Positions 13,401 through 26,905 of a DNA stretch of 64,000 nucleotides are shown one piece after another. The stretch's first letter is position 1, and every line of letters starts with the position of its first letter. The translations under genes were made by a program, and so were the position numbers. The DNA lies in assembly GCA_023079485.1 (NCBI GenBank), contig CM041090.1, positions 1,178,001 to 1,242,000 of the forward strand. Direction: 5' to 3'. The notes below the pieces were generated by a model. The model saw only the letters and a program-made list of their open reading frames with translations, had not been told where the DNA came from and made no database searches. Source of the DNA: Archilochus colubris (lineage: Eukaryota > Chordata > Aves > Apodiformes > Trochilidae).

Positions 13401-16400
13401 TCCCTCACTGTCACACAGTGACACAGGGCTCTCCTTACAGAGCATCCATGGTGCAGCTCTCAGCTGCTTGCATCTCTTGCTTGATGCATGTTCTTGAATA
13501 CCTCTCAGAGAGTCAGACAGGAGGTCAGCTCCTGCAGAGAGGGCCACCAGGGTTTGATGGTTTGGGCCTTTGGGTAGAGGGCTGAGGAAAGTTTTGTCTA
13601 TAGAACACTAATTGATAAGCTTTTCTGTTCAGCAACTTGCAGGTAATAATCCAGCCGTAAGATGCAAAAACTCTTCAGTGAGTGGTTTTTTTTTTTTTTT
13701 GTTTTTTTTTTTTTTAATGATAATGTTTGCTTCTGTAGTGTCTTGCAACCCTGTATTTCGATGCACTGGATGGGGAAGCTCCAGCTCCTGGACTGGCTTT
13801 ATCCCAGGACTTGTCTGGCCTTATGATGTTGAAGAGCCCTGGACAAAACTCTTAGCACCTTTCACCTTTTTTCTGCCACTGTCTCTGCCTTTCCCAGCTG
13901 TGATAGTGCAGGGTTTTGTGTTTTACCTCTGGCACTTTCAGCTAGAGAAACTTTCCCCTTGTTCTCCCTGCATTGCTGCTGGCCTGGCTAACTCTGCCAC
14001 CCCACCTGTGAAGCTTTTCATCATGACTGAAAATCCTTTCTCCTTCTGGGGTTTATTAGGCTGCTTACTAATAAACAGGAGTAATGGAGCTGTGTTACTC
14101 AGCAATCCCACCTCCCCTGGGGTATCCATAGGCTCTGATTTCTGTCAGCAGTGCTCAGTACCCAAGTGCTCAGTGTGAAGGGCAGAGGTATTTTGCCAGA
14201 AGCACTTATGATCTCTGTTTTCTTCAGTTTTGTTTCTTGCTTTAAATGGAGTAGTAATCTGTTCCTGTTTGTCTTTTAATGAGACCAGCTTTTGTTCACT
14301 GTTGGAAGATTAAAAAGGATCCCAGGGAAATAAATTTCTGATTGCAGCACCTGGTGCTATGTGCTTGGTCTCAGCTCCAGCAGAATGGCAGGAATTGCCT
14401 CATTTCATACAGCAACTACATTAATGAAGTAGTATTATCCAAGCAGTGTCCCTTTACATGAAAAAGAAAGCAGGATCCAAGCTATGCTGTGTGTTTGGAC
14501 TGACCTTGCAATGGAGTTCATGCTGTGTTGCAGAACTACGTTCTGAATTTTCAGATTTTATTTTTAATTTCTTAATTTTTCTTATGAACTTTGGGGGGGG
14601 AAAAAAAAAAGGTAAAAAAACTCGTAAATGTGCCTTGAAACAAGTCACAATTGGGAAATTCACTTGGAGCAAGAAGTCTGAAGCACAATGTGAAGGTATA
14701 AGCTTTCCTGGTGGCATTACAGACTGAGGATGCTCACCTGCCCCTTTCTTGACCCTGTGGGGAAAAGGAAGGGAGCCCTGATCTGAACTGTTTAAAATCA
14801 GTGAAGTATGAGACTGGAAGGGTTCCTGAAGCTAGTCCTTGCTTTTGCATCTTATGTAATGCCTTTCATTAAGCAAAGAGGCTCAAGTTTAAGGCTGTTT
14901 AGAAATTCTCTGCACACTTCCAAGCTAAGCTTCTTAATGGGAAAGTTTATACCCATTTACCCCATTGCTGTCATTAGACTTGGGCTTAATCATGCTTCCT
15001 TCCCTTCCACAATGGTTATGCTGAAAGAGCAATCTTGGCTTTTTGTGGCTTTCAGCCCACAGGACTGAAGTAATCAAGCTTGTAATCTCTGGGAAATATG
15101 TGCTCTTCACTTCCCTGATTATTCTCAATCCTTTCTTTGCACCTTTTCCGGAGTGGATGCTTCTTGTTCCAAAAGGAGTGACCTGATTCAAAAGGATTTC
15201 AGATGGGTCCTCACCCAAGTCGTGGATCTCTTTGGTGTACCAGGAGGTCACATTGGGCTGGCAGGCAGCATGGGTTCTCTTTTCACAAGGAGCAGGTCTG
15301 TCCTCCTCTCTGCATGACAGCTTGGGTGAAAGATGCAGAAACAACTGCTCAGTCTTCAGCCAGAGCTGTGGAGCTGGATGTTAAGTCCTAGAGGTTGTTT
15401 TCATGACTACTCTGTCACTTCATGGTTTGTTGCAGAGTTTTGGTGTGCTGTTGGCAGGTACATCAACAGTCAGCCCAGTATTGGAGTTATTAAATGCACA
15501 GAGATCTTAAGTGATGCAATCCAAGTCACTGCACTGTTTGAGGGAATGAAACCTCAGATACAAAATGTGCATTTATATTATATGCTGAGAGCTGCTTGGA
15601 CATCTGTAGCTTTATTCAGTTGCCTTTATGAAGGTTGCTCCTCTCAATAAATACAGGGATATGTATTTTTTCCCTATTTTTGTGAGTATGCAGTTATGTC
15701 TTCATTTTCCTTATGCACTGTCATGCCCAGTGTATCATAGGATCATTAGCAAAAGCACTTCATTAAAGAAATATGTAGAGGTTAATAAATAATGGCATAC
15801 TCAAAATACAAAAAGAACAAAGCTTGAGCATTTCTGTATCTTTAACCCAGGCAGTTACAGGGAGAAGATACTGCATTAGTTAAGCTTGAGACTCACAGCT
15901 GTGCTTCCAGTGGATATAAAATTATGTATCTGTTCTTTTTAAATAATTTTATAGTCAAACTTGCAGTATGAATTCTGTACATTTGTTAATTGTTGGTGTT
16001 TTACACTTTGAATACTTCTTTTTCATGATAAAACACTTTTTCGTCTTGCCTTCTTTGAATGTGTGGGATGATATGTTTTGGGTTTTCTTCCAGTCATTTC
16101 TCTTCTATGTAGATATTTGAGATTCATGTCCCTGTGACATTGTTTACTGTCATCTTGTTTAATTACAGCATGATGCTCCCAGTGGAGGAGTATGTGAAGC
16201 AGTGAGTGGTGTTTGCAGGTGATTGAATATCCAGTGAAGTTAAGACACTCAATTACAATGTCTGCTGGTTGTGGTTGTATTCCAGCTCTGCAAACATTAT
16301 TCTTGTTGTATAGAGAGGAGCAAGAAAAAGGTGATGTACAGTAATTTTAATGCAGTTTTTTTCAGTGCTTGTGTTGCTTTTTCTTTGCATTTGTCTGGGT

Positions 16401-16756
16401 TGCCAATGCAATGGTAGGAGGGTTTATTAATAAAATGTTTCCAAGTTCAAAAACTTCCCTTAAAGACTGAATCTCTTAAGGTTTGGGCCTTGACTGAATA
16501 TAAAACAGTTTTCTTAATCTGGGAAAAAAAATTCTTGAATTATGGCACATGAAATTAAATTAGCACTTTTATTAGGAAAATGCTTGATTTCTCTGTTTTA
16601 AAATAACTGTGTAAAAAGGATTACAGATTCATGTTCACTACTACGAGATGCAGTACTTTCCAGTGATAGCTGGCAAAATGGAGCAGATATATGGAGGTAT
16701 TTCAGATCCAACGTGTGACCATGTGGTTAGAGTATGATCCTCTAGGGGAACATTTG
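10494..16756. other. Unannotated non-coding DNA
   Basis: Mostly unique sequence. Simple tracts include T15-G-T14 at 13686-13715 and G8A10 at 14593-14610. The largest plus frame (13612-14178, 188 codons) runs through the poly-T and has no domain. A minus-strand frame (14934-15344) contains a protein-like stretch discussed under findings. Around 13011-13091 four TGACA-type motifs cluster in AT-rich DNA. No CR1 tail or RNA gene was seen. Confidence 0.5.
13686..13715 (+). repeat. Poly-T tract
   Basis: Fifteen T, one G, then fourteen T. No target-site duplication or retroposed body was recognised beside it, so it is treated as a mononucleotide tract and not as a retrocopy tail. Confidence 0.9.
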
Positions 16757-17092
16757 AATCATAGAATGCCAGGTTGGAAGGGGCCTCAAGGATCATCTGG
16801 TCCAACTTTTTTAGGTAATAATATATCTTAAATGACATGGCCCAGCACCCTCTCAAGCTGAGTCTTAAAACTGTCTAATGGAGAGGAATCCACCACTTCC
16901 TTTGAGAGAGAATTCCAATGTCTTAACAGTTCTTAGAGTCAACACTTTTTTACTGGACTCCAAGTGTAAACTTCCCAGGAGTAATTTCCCATGGCTCTTC
17001 CATGGGATTCCTTGTGAAAAGGGAGTCTTCATCTTCTTGGTAGCCACCCTTTATGTACTGGTACATGGTAATAAGGTCTCCCCTAAGCCTCC
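16757..17092 (-). mobile_element. CR1 LINE, 5'-truncated 3' fragment (older subfamily)
   Basis: On the plus strand it opens with AATCATAGAAT, then a 'ggttggaaggggcctcaagg' type block and ATCATCTGGTCCAAC. This is the antisense of the CR1 3' end, so the element reads on the minus strand. It continues through the segments for CR1 ORF2 C-terminus up to the AAGGTCTCCCCTAAGCCTCC block, where homology stops (5' truncation). Wording resembles old CR1-X/Y types more than the three younger copies at 44-57 kb. Coding is broken by frameshifts and stops. It is a dead fragment. Confidence 0.9.
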
Positions 17093-18312
17093 AAGTGGCC
17101 CCCAACTTCAGTTTGAGATGTTTGGTAATGGGATTGCTGGGGTAACAATACTCTTAAAACAACTGAGTTTTATTTTTTCAAAAGCTTTTTCACTTGTAGA
17201 AACTGCAATACATTCTGCAGTAAGGAATACCTTCTGTTTTCACAATTTAAGCTGCATTTCAGCTGACCTGTGGAAAGGTGACCTTATTTTTAGCAGTAGC
17301 TGTCCCCTTTCTTCCATCCACTTCTGTACATCCCCATTTCTGATCCTCCTGGTTTGACACACAACCCCGTGGCTGCTCTGAGTCCTGGAGAATCATTTGA
17401 GGAGGATTTGTGCAGGAGGTGAGATGAAACATTCTCACTCTCTAGAGCCACATCAATGTAAGAATTCACTCCTGCAACCTCCACTTCTGTGAGGAGGAGT
17501 AAGAAAAGGCATCAGTCCCTGTTTAGGTGGTGCCACAGTTCCCATCAACATGACCAATGTTCTGCTCCATTTGAGTCTCTGCTTCCTCCCACTCTCTGGG
17601 TGCTGGGGCAGAGTTAGCAGTGAGAAATAATATTAAATGTTTCTAACTTCAAACCCTCCAATGCTTTGATCTGGGAAGCTGGGGAAGGTTTCTGGTAGTG
17701 AATGGGTTCTGGCTTTCAGTGTACTCCTCTTGTGAATGGGGAACCATCCACTACAAATTTGAGAGGAGAAATAAATAAAATTATTTTTATAGGTAATTTG
17801 CAATTATTTTGCATCTGCTACAGTTTGTTTTTTAATTTTATTTTTATTTTTTTATTTTGAACATCCTTGGGATGCTTCTCTTCTATAGGAAGCAGGCATG
17901 AACAGCTCATTATAGCTGGGTGCAATTACAGACATGATCCATGAACACTTCTGGAGATTGTCTTTAATGCTTTGTTTGTTGGAGTGGAACAGAAAGTGGG
18001 AATTGCACATTGACACTGTTGGGCTCAGCCTTTGTTTTCTTTTGGGCTGTTGTAGAAAGAGTGGTGGCACAGAGTATTAGAGCAATGATCATTTTGGAGA
18101 TGATTATTTTTAACAGGGGCACAATGGGCCTTTGATCTTCAGGATTTGCTAGTGTTTGTCTCCAAATAGTGTGCAGAGCTCTGCTGCAGAAATCCATCAT
18201 GGATTAAGAGCACTGATCACTAATTGAACTCCATTTACCTAAGGTATATGGAAGAAAATTGTTCTCATTGTTAAAGTATGCAGATTATACCTATAAAATG
18301 GATTAGTAACAA

Positions 18313-18354
18313 GAACTTTTTTTTCTTTCTTTTTTTTTTTTTTTTTTTTTTTTT
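18313..18354 (+). repeat. Poly-T tract
   Basis: T-rich stretch with two C interruptions ending in 25 uninterrupted T (18330-18354). No retroposon body was recognised on the minus strand beside it. Confidence 0.9.
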
Positions 18355-20877
18355 GGCTCCCTTTCCATCTCAGAAATGAAAAAGAAGGGGGGGAACAATA
18401 GATCAGGGTGATGGTGTGTGCTTTGTTTTGACCAGATCCCCAAATTTTAAATATTTAGTGTCACGTATTGAGAACTTTTGCATATTGCTTTAGGTCATTT
18501 TCCTCCCTGTGTGTTTCATTCTCCTTCTGAGGTATTTTGCCACATTACCACCAGTTTTATGGTGTCTACTTTGGGGCCCCAGTGAGCTTTTAGTTGAGCA
18601 CACTTGCAGCTCCTTCTTGGGCACCACACAACCTCTCTGAAGACTGTAGTTCATGTTGCTAAATAACGTGGGGTTTTTTTCCTTTTTTCTTCATGTGATT
18701 TACTGGAATGAAACTATTCTAGTCTGTCCAGAAGGCTTTTGCCTGATTTCTGCCTCCTTAGAATGAGGATTTATCATCTATTTCTACCCTAGCAGCCTAA
18801 TTAGAATAATAAGGTATCAAGATGTAAGCAAATAATTGGTAGCATCGTGCTGTATGGAAAGTGAGAAGATCTTTTTGTGTGCAGGAAGAGTAAAACTCTG
18901 CCTTCTACCCTAATCCAGGTTGCAACCCTTTTAAAATGAAGGCTATTCCTAAAAACATGGTGATGTTAACTAGTTAAAATGAGATACTGAAATTGTCCAC
19001 CCTGCAATAGATTACACATTTTATTTCTGATACTGCAAAGCCAAGCAAAGAAGTTCCCAGAATGCATGAATTACATTGAGCAATGGATAACTGCTTTGAG
19101 GCTTAATCTGCTTTTACCACCTACTCTCTTTTCAAGTACAGTGCCAATCTAAGTTATTTACAGACTTGTTTTTGTGGTAATTTTAGTAAATAGATAACTT
19201 TTTATACTTTAAGACAAGAAGGGGTTGTCAGGTGAGCTGATTTGACCCCCTCTGTGTGATAGGAAATGTGTTTTACAAAATTAGTTTCTTATATTATTCC
19301 TGAATGAGACTAAATCATTCCATCCTCAGGAGATTAAACACAGGAAGAGGACAGGAGAAGTGGTGCTTCATAAAGCTTGTTAGCAAATGAGCCCTTTTAA
19401 GTACTGTTCTGGAGTATAACATTGCTCAGGTAATCATTTCTCCCCACCTGTTAATTAGGCTTTTTATGAAATCTTGAAAGGGTTTTTATTAAAGTTAAAA
19501 CTGTCACTGTGAATTTATTATCTTTGAGTTACTCATATTCATGGACCAACAGCAAAGCCACCCTGAAAGGTGTTTTTTTTTGGAGGAGTTCTGGCATGTG
19601 GATAGATACAGAGTGGTCTCAGCAGTGCCTTCTGAGTGCACAAAGCAATGTCGAGGGTTGTAGCTTAATTTCCAGATCTGCTGCACTTCCCATCTGTCCT
19701 AGGTGGCTGGAAATGATGCCTCAGTGCAGAAAAGTCCTTGGAGAAGTAAGTTATCAAAGGTGATATCCTTGGCCTCACCCTGGCCATTGCTGAGCCCCTG
19801 CCAGCACAGGAGTGTTTTTTCATCAGCAAGCCTTGATGTTGCAGCTACAACTTCATCTTCTAAGGGATAACTTTGAAAGGACAATATTCTGCAATACGTG
19901 GGTGACTCACTAGAACCATTTGCAATGTCTGTCTTGTGGAGAGATTCCAGAGCCTTCTCTCCAGGACCTCCAACTGCTCAGCAAAACAAAATCCTCAGAC
20001 CTGTGAAGCAGCACAGGAGGACCCATCAGTATCCTTTTTGGGCCTGGAAGGGTACAGGATTATTGGAGACCAATGCAGCATTTTCTGTGGGTGCTTCATA
20101 AGGCAGCAGGAGCTGAGATAAACCTGGAGTAGCTCTGCCCTTGCAAAATCAAGGAGGTTTAGGATTACGTGGAAACCTTGAGGTACCTATGTGGATATAC
20201 ATATAAAACAGACCCGGGCATACATATAAAACACATGCAACAGTTGAGCAGGAGTATTAGTTTAACATGTTTGTTACAGAACTGAGGGGAATTAGAAATG
20301 TCCACAGTTTGTGCCCCAGTAATGAAGACCATGGAATCTGTACTGTGGATTCCTGAAGGGCTCTACCCATCTGCCCACCCATGGGCACCTCCAGTCAGCC
20401 TGAGCTCCTCCTTCTAGCTGCACTGTAAAATTAATGTGGGTTTGTGCCTTTGGGCAAGAAACTGTGCTGTGGAATGACCCATATGCTCAGGAGCACTTCA
20501 TTTTTCACTTCAAAATTCATTTATTTCCACTGTGGGCAGGAGCTAAGTCTTGTGGGAAGGTAATGAGTTCCTGGCAGGTATCACAGTTGTGCACAGAGGA
20601 TGTCAGGCATGGGCTACCAGCCCTTGTGCTGCCATTCCTCATGGGCACATCAGTCTGAACTGAGACGTGCAGGTCCATTAATTCCTAATTTCTCCACTCT
20701 GCTTATTCCAAGAGCTTCTGCAGAGATGTGTTGCTTTTTCAGGGTGGCCAGTTTATATAATCTTTTTTTTAGGACTTTCTGGTTCTGAAGCTTGGTGGTG
20801 GATTGAGTTCTACTGTGTGCTCTGGACTGTGGATTTTGTTGTGACTTGTATTCTAACTGTTTTCTTTGTTTTCAGTT

Positions 20878-20923
20878 GGAAAAATATATGTGTGTGTGTG
20901 GTTTGTGTGGAAAAATATATGTG
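20878..20923 (+). repeat. (TG)n microsatellite within a short direct repeat
   Basis: GGAAAAATATATGTG occurs at about 20878-20892 and again at 20909-20923, separated by a short TG-rich spacer. This looks like a local tandem duplication around a TG dinucleotide run. Confidence 0.8.
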
Positions 20924-22242
20924 CTGTGTAGTAATAGTGGGGTTTTTTTATTCTGCTGCTATAATCTTGTTTTTTGAGGCTGTGGAATGATTTGAGAGAT
21001 GTACAAACCCTGCATTCACAGGCAATGCTTCCCAGAGTTGTAGAGCTGCATGTTCATGCAAAGGCCACAAGGTAGAGGTGTAGGAATGCATCACTTCTGG
21101 TGAGAATTCCAGAAAGAAATACACCTGTGAAAGAACAGAGCCCTGCATCTCTTTCCTGCCCCAGCATATATTCAAATCTCATCCTGCTTGTACGCTCTAA
21201 GGTATGTAAGAACAGGACGTGTTGCTAAGAATAAGTAAGAGTGAATAAAAAAGGCAATTTTTATTCTTTATTTTTGGAAAGGCAAACAGTTTGGATACAC
21301 AGACTTTGTCAAATGCCACTGAGGGAACTGGAGTTGTGCACAGAAGCAAGGAATTGCCTTCAAGAGCATCAAGGTTTGGGGAAACATTTTGCACAAACTT
21401 TTCCATTTATTTTCCATCTTCACTGTTGTCTTCATTTGAAAAAAATGTTTGGAGTCTTTAGTGTCTATAAATAAACTACTTTCTGATTTTTAAACTGCAG
21501 ATTCTGTCCTAATGGGGGAAGTTGGTGATAGAGAATTCACCAAAAAACTCTGGTCAAGTTGTGGTTTGGCCATGGAAGGCAGTAAGTTCATGTGGCCAGG
21601 AGAGGACTAAACTGAGCTTCCACAGCAGCTTTGATCTGCAAGTGTCTTATGACTTTGAGTACTGCAGGGTTCATTTAACTCTGCGTATGATTCCCATGTA
21701 GAAACAAGGCACTTTAGGGGAGCAGTGCATTTTTAAGCAGTTTCTGCATTTCTTAATACTAACTCAGCAAAACATCTGCTTGGCATGTCTAATTCTGTAG
21801 TGCTGGTTTGGACTCTGAAAAAATGTTGGGTTTTTTTCCTCTTTATTAGTTACCATTGACCTGGTGCTGCTTGTATGCAGTGCTGGGCTTGGTGGGGTGG
21901 AACGTGCCTCAGTCAAAAGCTGTGTCTGCATTTAATTAAAACAGTTAATTAAAACAATACTTTAGGCAGAAGTTGTTGGCTGTAATGTGGTTAGATGTGC
22001 AGGTAATAAGAAAGCTATGCTATGGATTTGCAGCTCATTGACTACACTGCAGTTCCTTCCTTTCCATGTGGAATTTGCATGGGATGTAGAAGGCAGCTTC
22101 CTCCACTTTGTCTTGCATTTGTAGTAAGAGTAGGCTAATGTTGCCAGTACTTTACCACTGCCCTAAAAATACCTTTTAGGAATCCCCTAAAAATCTGTAA
22201 ACTTTCTCCTCCCAGACAGCATCACTGAGCAGCTTCAGCAAG

Positions 22243-22326
22243 AACCTCAAAAAAACCCAAACCCAAAACTAACCAAAAACCCAGTCCAGCCCCTCCTCCC
22301 CCCCAAAAAAAAACCCCAAAACAAAC
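22243..22326. repeat. A/C-rich low-complexity tract, G-quadruplex potential on minus strand
   Basis: A and C runs dominate, with C7 at 22298-22304, A9, then CCCC at 22314-22317. On the minus strand at least four runs of three or more G occur within about 80 bp, separated by T-rich loops. Confidence 0.85.
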
Positions 22327-25300
22327 CAACTTTGTAAGATCTTTATGAGACAAAATATTATAGTCTGGACTAGAAAAGTATGTTTACAGCAGTGACAAAT
22401 ACACATAGATAATGCTGTGTTCCCTTGTCTGGAAACTTTTGTTGTAGATGAGCATGAGCCAGAAAGACCTGGGTGAGCCTGAGGATTAAACAGTTAAAAA
22501 TCAATTAAAAAAAAAATAATCTATGCAACTGAATGCTTCAGGGTGCAAGCCTGTGCATTTTGAAGCAAAACCATACTTTTTTCCCCTTCATCTGTAGAAA
22601 TGCATCATTTGAAAGGATTAGAGTGTAGGAATTGTTGAAGAAGGACCAATGTGATGTAAGAAACCCTCTGAAAGTAGCATCATACAATGTTTTAGAACCA
22701 GCAGTTTAAAGCAAGATTCCTGTGCCCTGTTCTCCATCAATCCCTCATCTTTAATACCTCATATTTCCAAGAACAGGTTTACTGTTTACTGAAAGCTTGA
22801 TGGGATGCAGGTGAGAAAGACAAGGATCAGAGAACTGGAAAGTCCATTGCTGAAAGCAGAGTAAATGCACAGAGAAGAAACTTCCAGTCTAGTGGGAAGT
22901 GTGGCTCTCTGGAAATGGATAGGTGTAAGAAAATGAGGGCTGGGCTTTCGAGTATTTTTCTAAGGAGTGAGCTCCTCAAGAGCTTGACAGTAGGAGGAGG
23001 AATGTGGAATTCCTAGCTTCGCCTACAAAAGCCAATTTGCAAGAGCACAGGCTGAACAGATAAACTTGTGAGGCTTCTTCTGGTTTCCTGTCCTTAAAAA
23101 TACGTAGCAGCTGTTGAGCAGTCTCTGTGCTAGGTTGGGAACCTGTGTTTCACTTTAGCTAGAGGGTTTTGTGTTGAAAAAGCGTGTGCAGCTCCCTTTA
23201 TATTCAGTTAGTCATATCTTCTGTTTTCTACTTTTCCCACTGCAATTTGCATTTTACCAGGTTGGCATCCCTCAGTTTAAAAAAAAAAAGTAATATAATT
23301 GAGTAAGAAACTCAGTGAAAAACAGAAAGAGGAGTCCAGGGTTATAAAGCTACAACTTCTGGTCTGAGTATTTCTCATTTTAGAATTCTTGCACCATAAG
23401 TAGAGAGAAACCAAGTGAAATCAGCTATATGCATTTGAATACTATGAGAGAAATAGGCTGTGAAGACTTTTGTCAGATACACTGTGTTAGCATAGGGACA
23501 GTCTTGACTTCATCACTTGTATGTAATTTGCAGTCAGTAATTAAAACGAAATTGGATTTGGCAGTAGATAAGGAAAACACTGTCTTACTAGCAGGCTTAT
23601 AAGCTAATTGCACTACTGATCACTTAACTGCATGTGTGTGACCACATTTTTCTACCATATACATAAACTATGTAGACATGAAGCAGCCCTGTAGCATAGC
23701 AAGATGAAAATGCTGAATTTCTGAAAGCTTATTTCCAAGGGAAATCTTTGCTTAATTTTATAATTTGCTGTTGACCAGGAAGATAAAATAAATTGCTGGT
23801 TCTCCCTCTCTGTTAATGACTCTCTTTGTGAAGATTCTATTCCTGTGTAGTCAGGAAATGTTTGACCAGCTTGTGAATTAGTGAATTCTTGAATCTGGCT
23901 TTTATAGTAAAGGGGCTGAGGTTTGCAAGAAAAGATGAGTATTTCTGCAAATGGTTAGCTCAGAGGTGGTGGGGTAAGGAGTGTTGGCCAAATAGTTTTT
24001 TTTGGTGTAACTGAGACTTTTAATGGGGCTGTATTGCCTTAGACTTTTTTGCATAAGATTTTGAGGTCTGGAATGAAGTATCTTGGTGGGCACTGACTGG
24101 AGCAACCCTCTGACCTTCTGTAAAAATCCTTTAACTGCAGAAGAAGCTGCTAATTAGGATTCTGCTAGAATGCAGCAGATTCCTGTTGAAATGCTTTTTG
24201 TCTGCTCCCTGCAGCCCACTGCCTTCTGGCCTGACTCTTTGCACCAGGTTCTCCACTGGTTTGTCCTAAACCAGGTTTGAAGCTGTATTTCCTGCAATTT
24301 CCAGAAGAAGGGAAGAATAAAGTGGTGGACTTTGGGATTAACCAGAGATGTTTATATGAGGCTTTCTCTTCTGAAAATCCTTGTAACCCTTTAATTTTTG
24401 GGTACATCCAGAATTGCCTGAGATGTGTGTGTGCACCTTCATTCTGGAAGGAAGAACTCCAGAAGTTCCCAGGTGTTGTACCCTGGGTGTATAATCAGTT
24501 CTCTCAACATTTGGAAACCTTTCTGATACTGCACAGTCAAGAGGATGGCTGGAGCTGCTTCAGAGCATATGGCAAGGTGGCAAAGACATGATTTGGTCTC
24601 CTGGAAAATGTCTGTACTTAGTGCTCTGCCCACTGGTGTTCATGTCCCACCTGTGGGTCATTACCTGGCCTTACCAAAAAGAGAAGGGTGGTAATACATT
24701 GCTGCTGGGGTCGAGGTGGCTCTTTGTAAGCCAGGCCCTGCTCCCAGGCTCTAAGGTTTTCATGGCTGAAAACTGAGCCCTCCTCTCCCTTCAGAACCAT
24801 TTTTCTCCCAGTCCTGTCCTGTCTGCAGGATCTGTCAGCACCAGCAGCTCCTTGGCATGTGTGGGCAATGGGGCACTGAAGCCTGGGTCTTGCTTAGAAG
24901 TACTGCAGAAAGCAGTGCTCTGCCAGTGACAAGTTGATTTTTCAGGTCTGTCAAGAACAAATAAAGCTTTTACAGCTTTTTAAATGATTGTGGTGTGAAG
25001 ATCCTGATTTTTCATCCTTAGGGGCGAAAGCAAAATTCTTTCATGGTTGAAATATTGCCATTCTGCACAGGAGGGATGCTGACTCCAGTGTGCTCTCTCT
25101 CTGTGGGTTATTTTTAGGTGTTGTGGAGAAGTCTGCCCAATATGGTGTATTTTCTCATGTTTTTACCCAGTCAGGATGCTTGGCAACTCAATGACTTTGC
25201 ATTCATTTTAGATGTAAATGTTGTAGAGGTCTGCTTATACTTTTCCGTGTTACCTGAAGCTTTGCTTCTTGTTTGAGTGACATCTCTAATTAGACACATC

Positions 25301-26892
25301 CTCAGTTTTTATTAAACCTCATGAATAAGGTAGACTTAGAATGTTTGCCATGTTTATTGCCAGCTGTTTCAGAATCTGGAGATATATTTGTGATGTTCTT
25401 TCTTTTAAGTTGTTTCTGAAGTTGGTTATTTCATGATTACCCCCCTGATTCTCTGGTATTTGGCAATAGAATTGGCTTGTTACATTAATTTATTTTCTCC
25501 TGTAGCTCTTAGTTAACAGAATGTCCCAACTAATGTTAGGCTCCAGTAGCTTTTTTACTATCATAATCAGTTTTCTTGCTATAGACCTACTTTGTGTATG
25601 TTCTTGATTTATGGTAGTGTCTCAACTCATGTGTCTTTAGTATCCAGTATGTTGCACTTTGTCAGTTTGAACCATAGAGTCTTCATTCATACAGCCATGT
25701 TGTGATAACTCATATTTTTCCCAGCTGATTCATAGCCTTAAACTTATTTTTCTGAGTAATTGTAATTTGTAGTTCTTTTTTTCCCCCTGTAAACTTACTA
25801 AAAAGTAGAATCTCAGGAATGGAATCTCTGAAAAGTCTTCCACTGCCTCTGTAACCAAATGGTAGGTGGGATGGAGGCTGTGCCTTTAGACTGTATATCA
25901 GCATCTTTCTTGGCTCTCATTTTAAGATGGTGATCAGGTGGACAGTCTGGCTGCAGTACTGACTGGTCTCTCTCTTTTAATAGGTGTGAATCCAAAGTAG
26001 ATGCAGATCTGAAATATTTGGACATCTTCAGAGATATTTTTGGCCAGATTGTTCTGGTGCAGCACCACTTTGCCTGCTACTGGTGCATTTGGTGAACCTG
26101 CTCAATTTGAAACACTTGTAAATTTTCTAAAGGCTTTATATTTTATTTTTTTTTTGTTGCTTTTTAAATTAATCTTCTGTTTTAAAAATTCTTCAGTGGT
26201 TAGGTTATCCCTCCTGAGGTGCCTAAAACCTTTCAGTGGGATTTCTGGAGCTTAGTCTTAAAGGAATTTTACTCCTGCACTGTTCTATGCATGCTGAAAA
26301 CCACCTGTGATAAATGTACCAAAGTTAAAGCAAATTATGCCATGTGGTTTCTGAAGGCTTCAAACATTTGCTCTGATCACACAGTAAATGTATTGGTCCA
26401 GGTCTTTGCCTGTTTGTTTGGCACTTAGCAGCATTGCACAACATCATGACACAGCTTGGGACTCTTCTCACATCAGTGAGAAGCATGGCAGTGTAGCCAG
26501 GGGTAGGAACTGACCTCGTATGCTGACATGAGAAGAAAATATGAACTTGGGGCAGATGTGATGTCTGCCAGCTCAGAGAGGCTCAAGAGTGCAAGCTGCA
26601 AGGTGCATAGAGTGGCATGGTGAGAGCTTTGCACTAAACTATGAGTGAATATTTACCATGTTAACTTGGCATATTTTTTTCCCTTTAAGCTTCTAAAAAT
26701 GAAGGAATTCTGACTAGCAAGAAAGCATGTGGTTTGCTTTCAGAAAATCACCCCAGATCTCATAGATTCTAATGAGTAAATGAATTGCAAAATGGTAAAA
26801 ATCAGATCTGAGCAGTCTTTGTACCTGAGGGACTCTCAGGCTTGTTTTAGAAATGGAAAGGGAAAATAAGTATGGCAGGGGAGTGAATAAGA

Positions 26893-26905
26893 GGGGGGGG
26901 GGGGG
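26893..26905 (+). repeat. Poly-G run (G13)
   Basis: Thirteen uninterrupted G following GAATAAGA. Such runs are hard to sequence and the length may be imprecise. Confidence 0.9.

Noticed and set aside
13612..14178. 188-codon plus-strand open frame
   Set aside because: It runs through T15-G-T14 (poly-Phe), starts at an arbitrary ATG, and contains no domain or splice structure.
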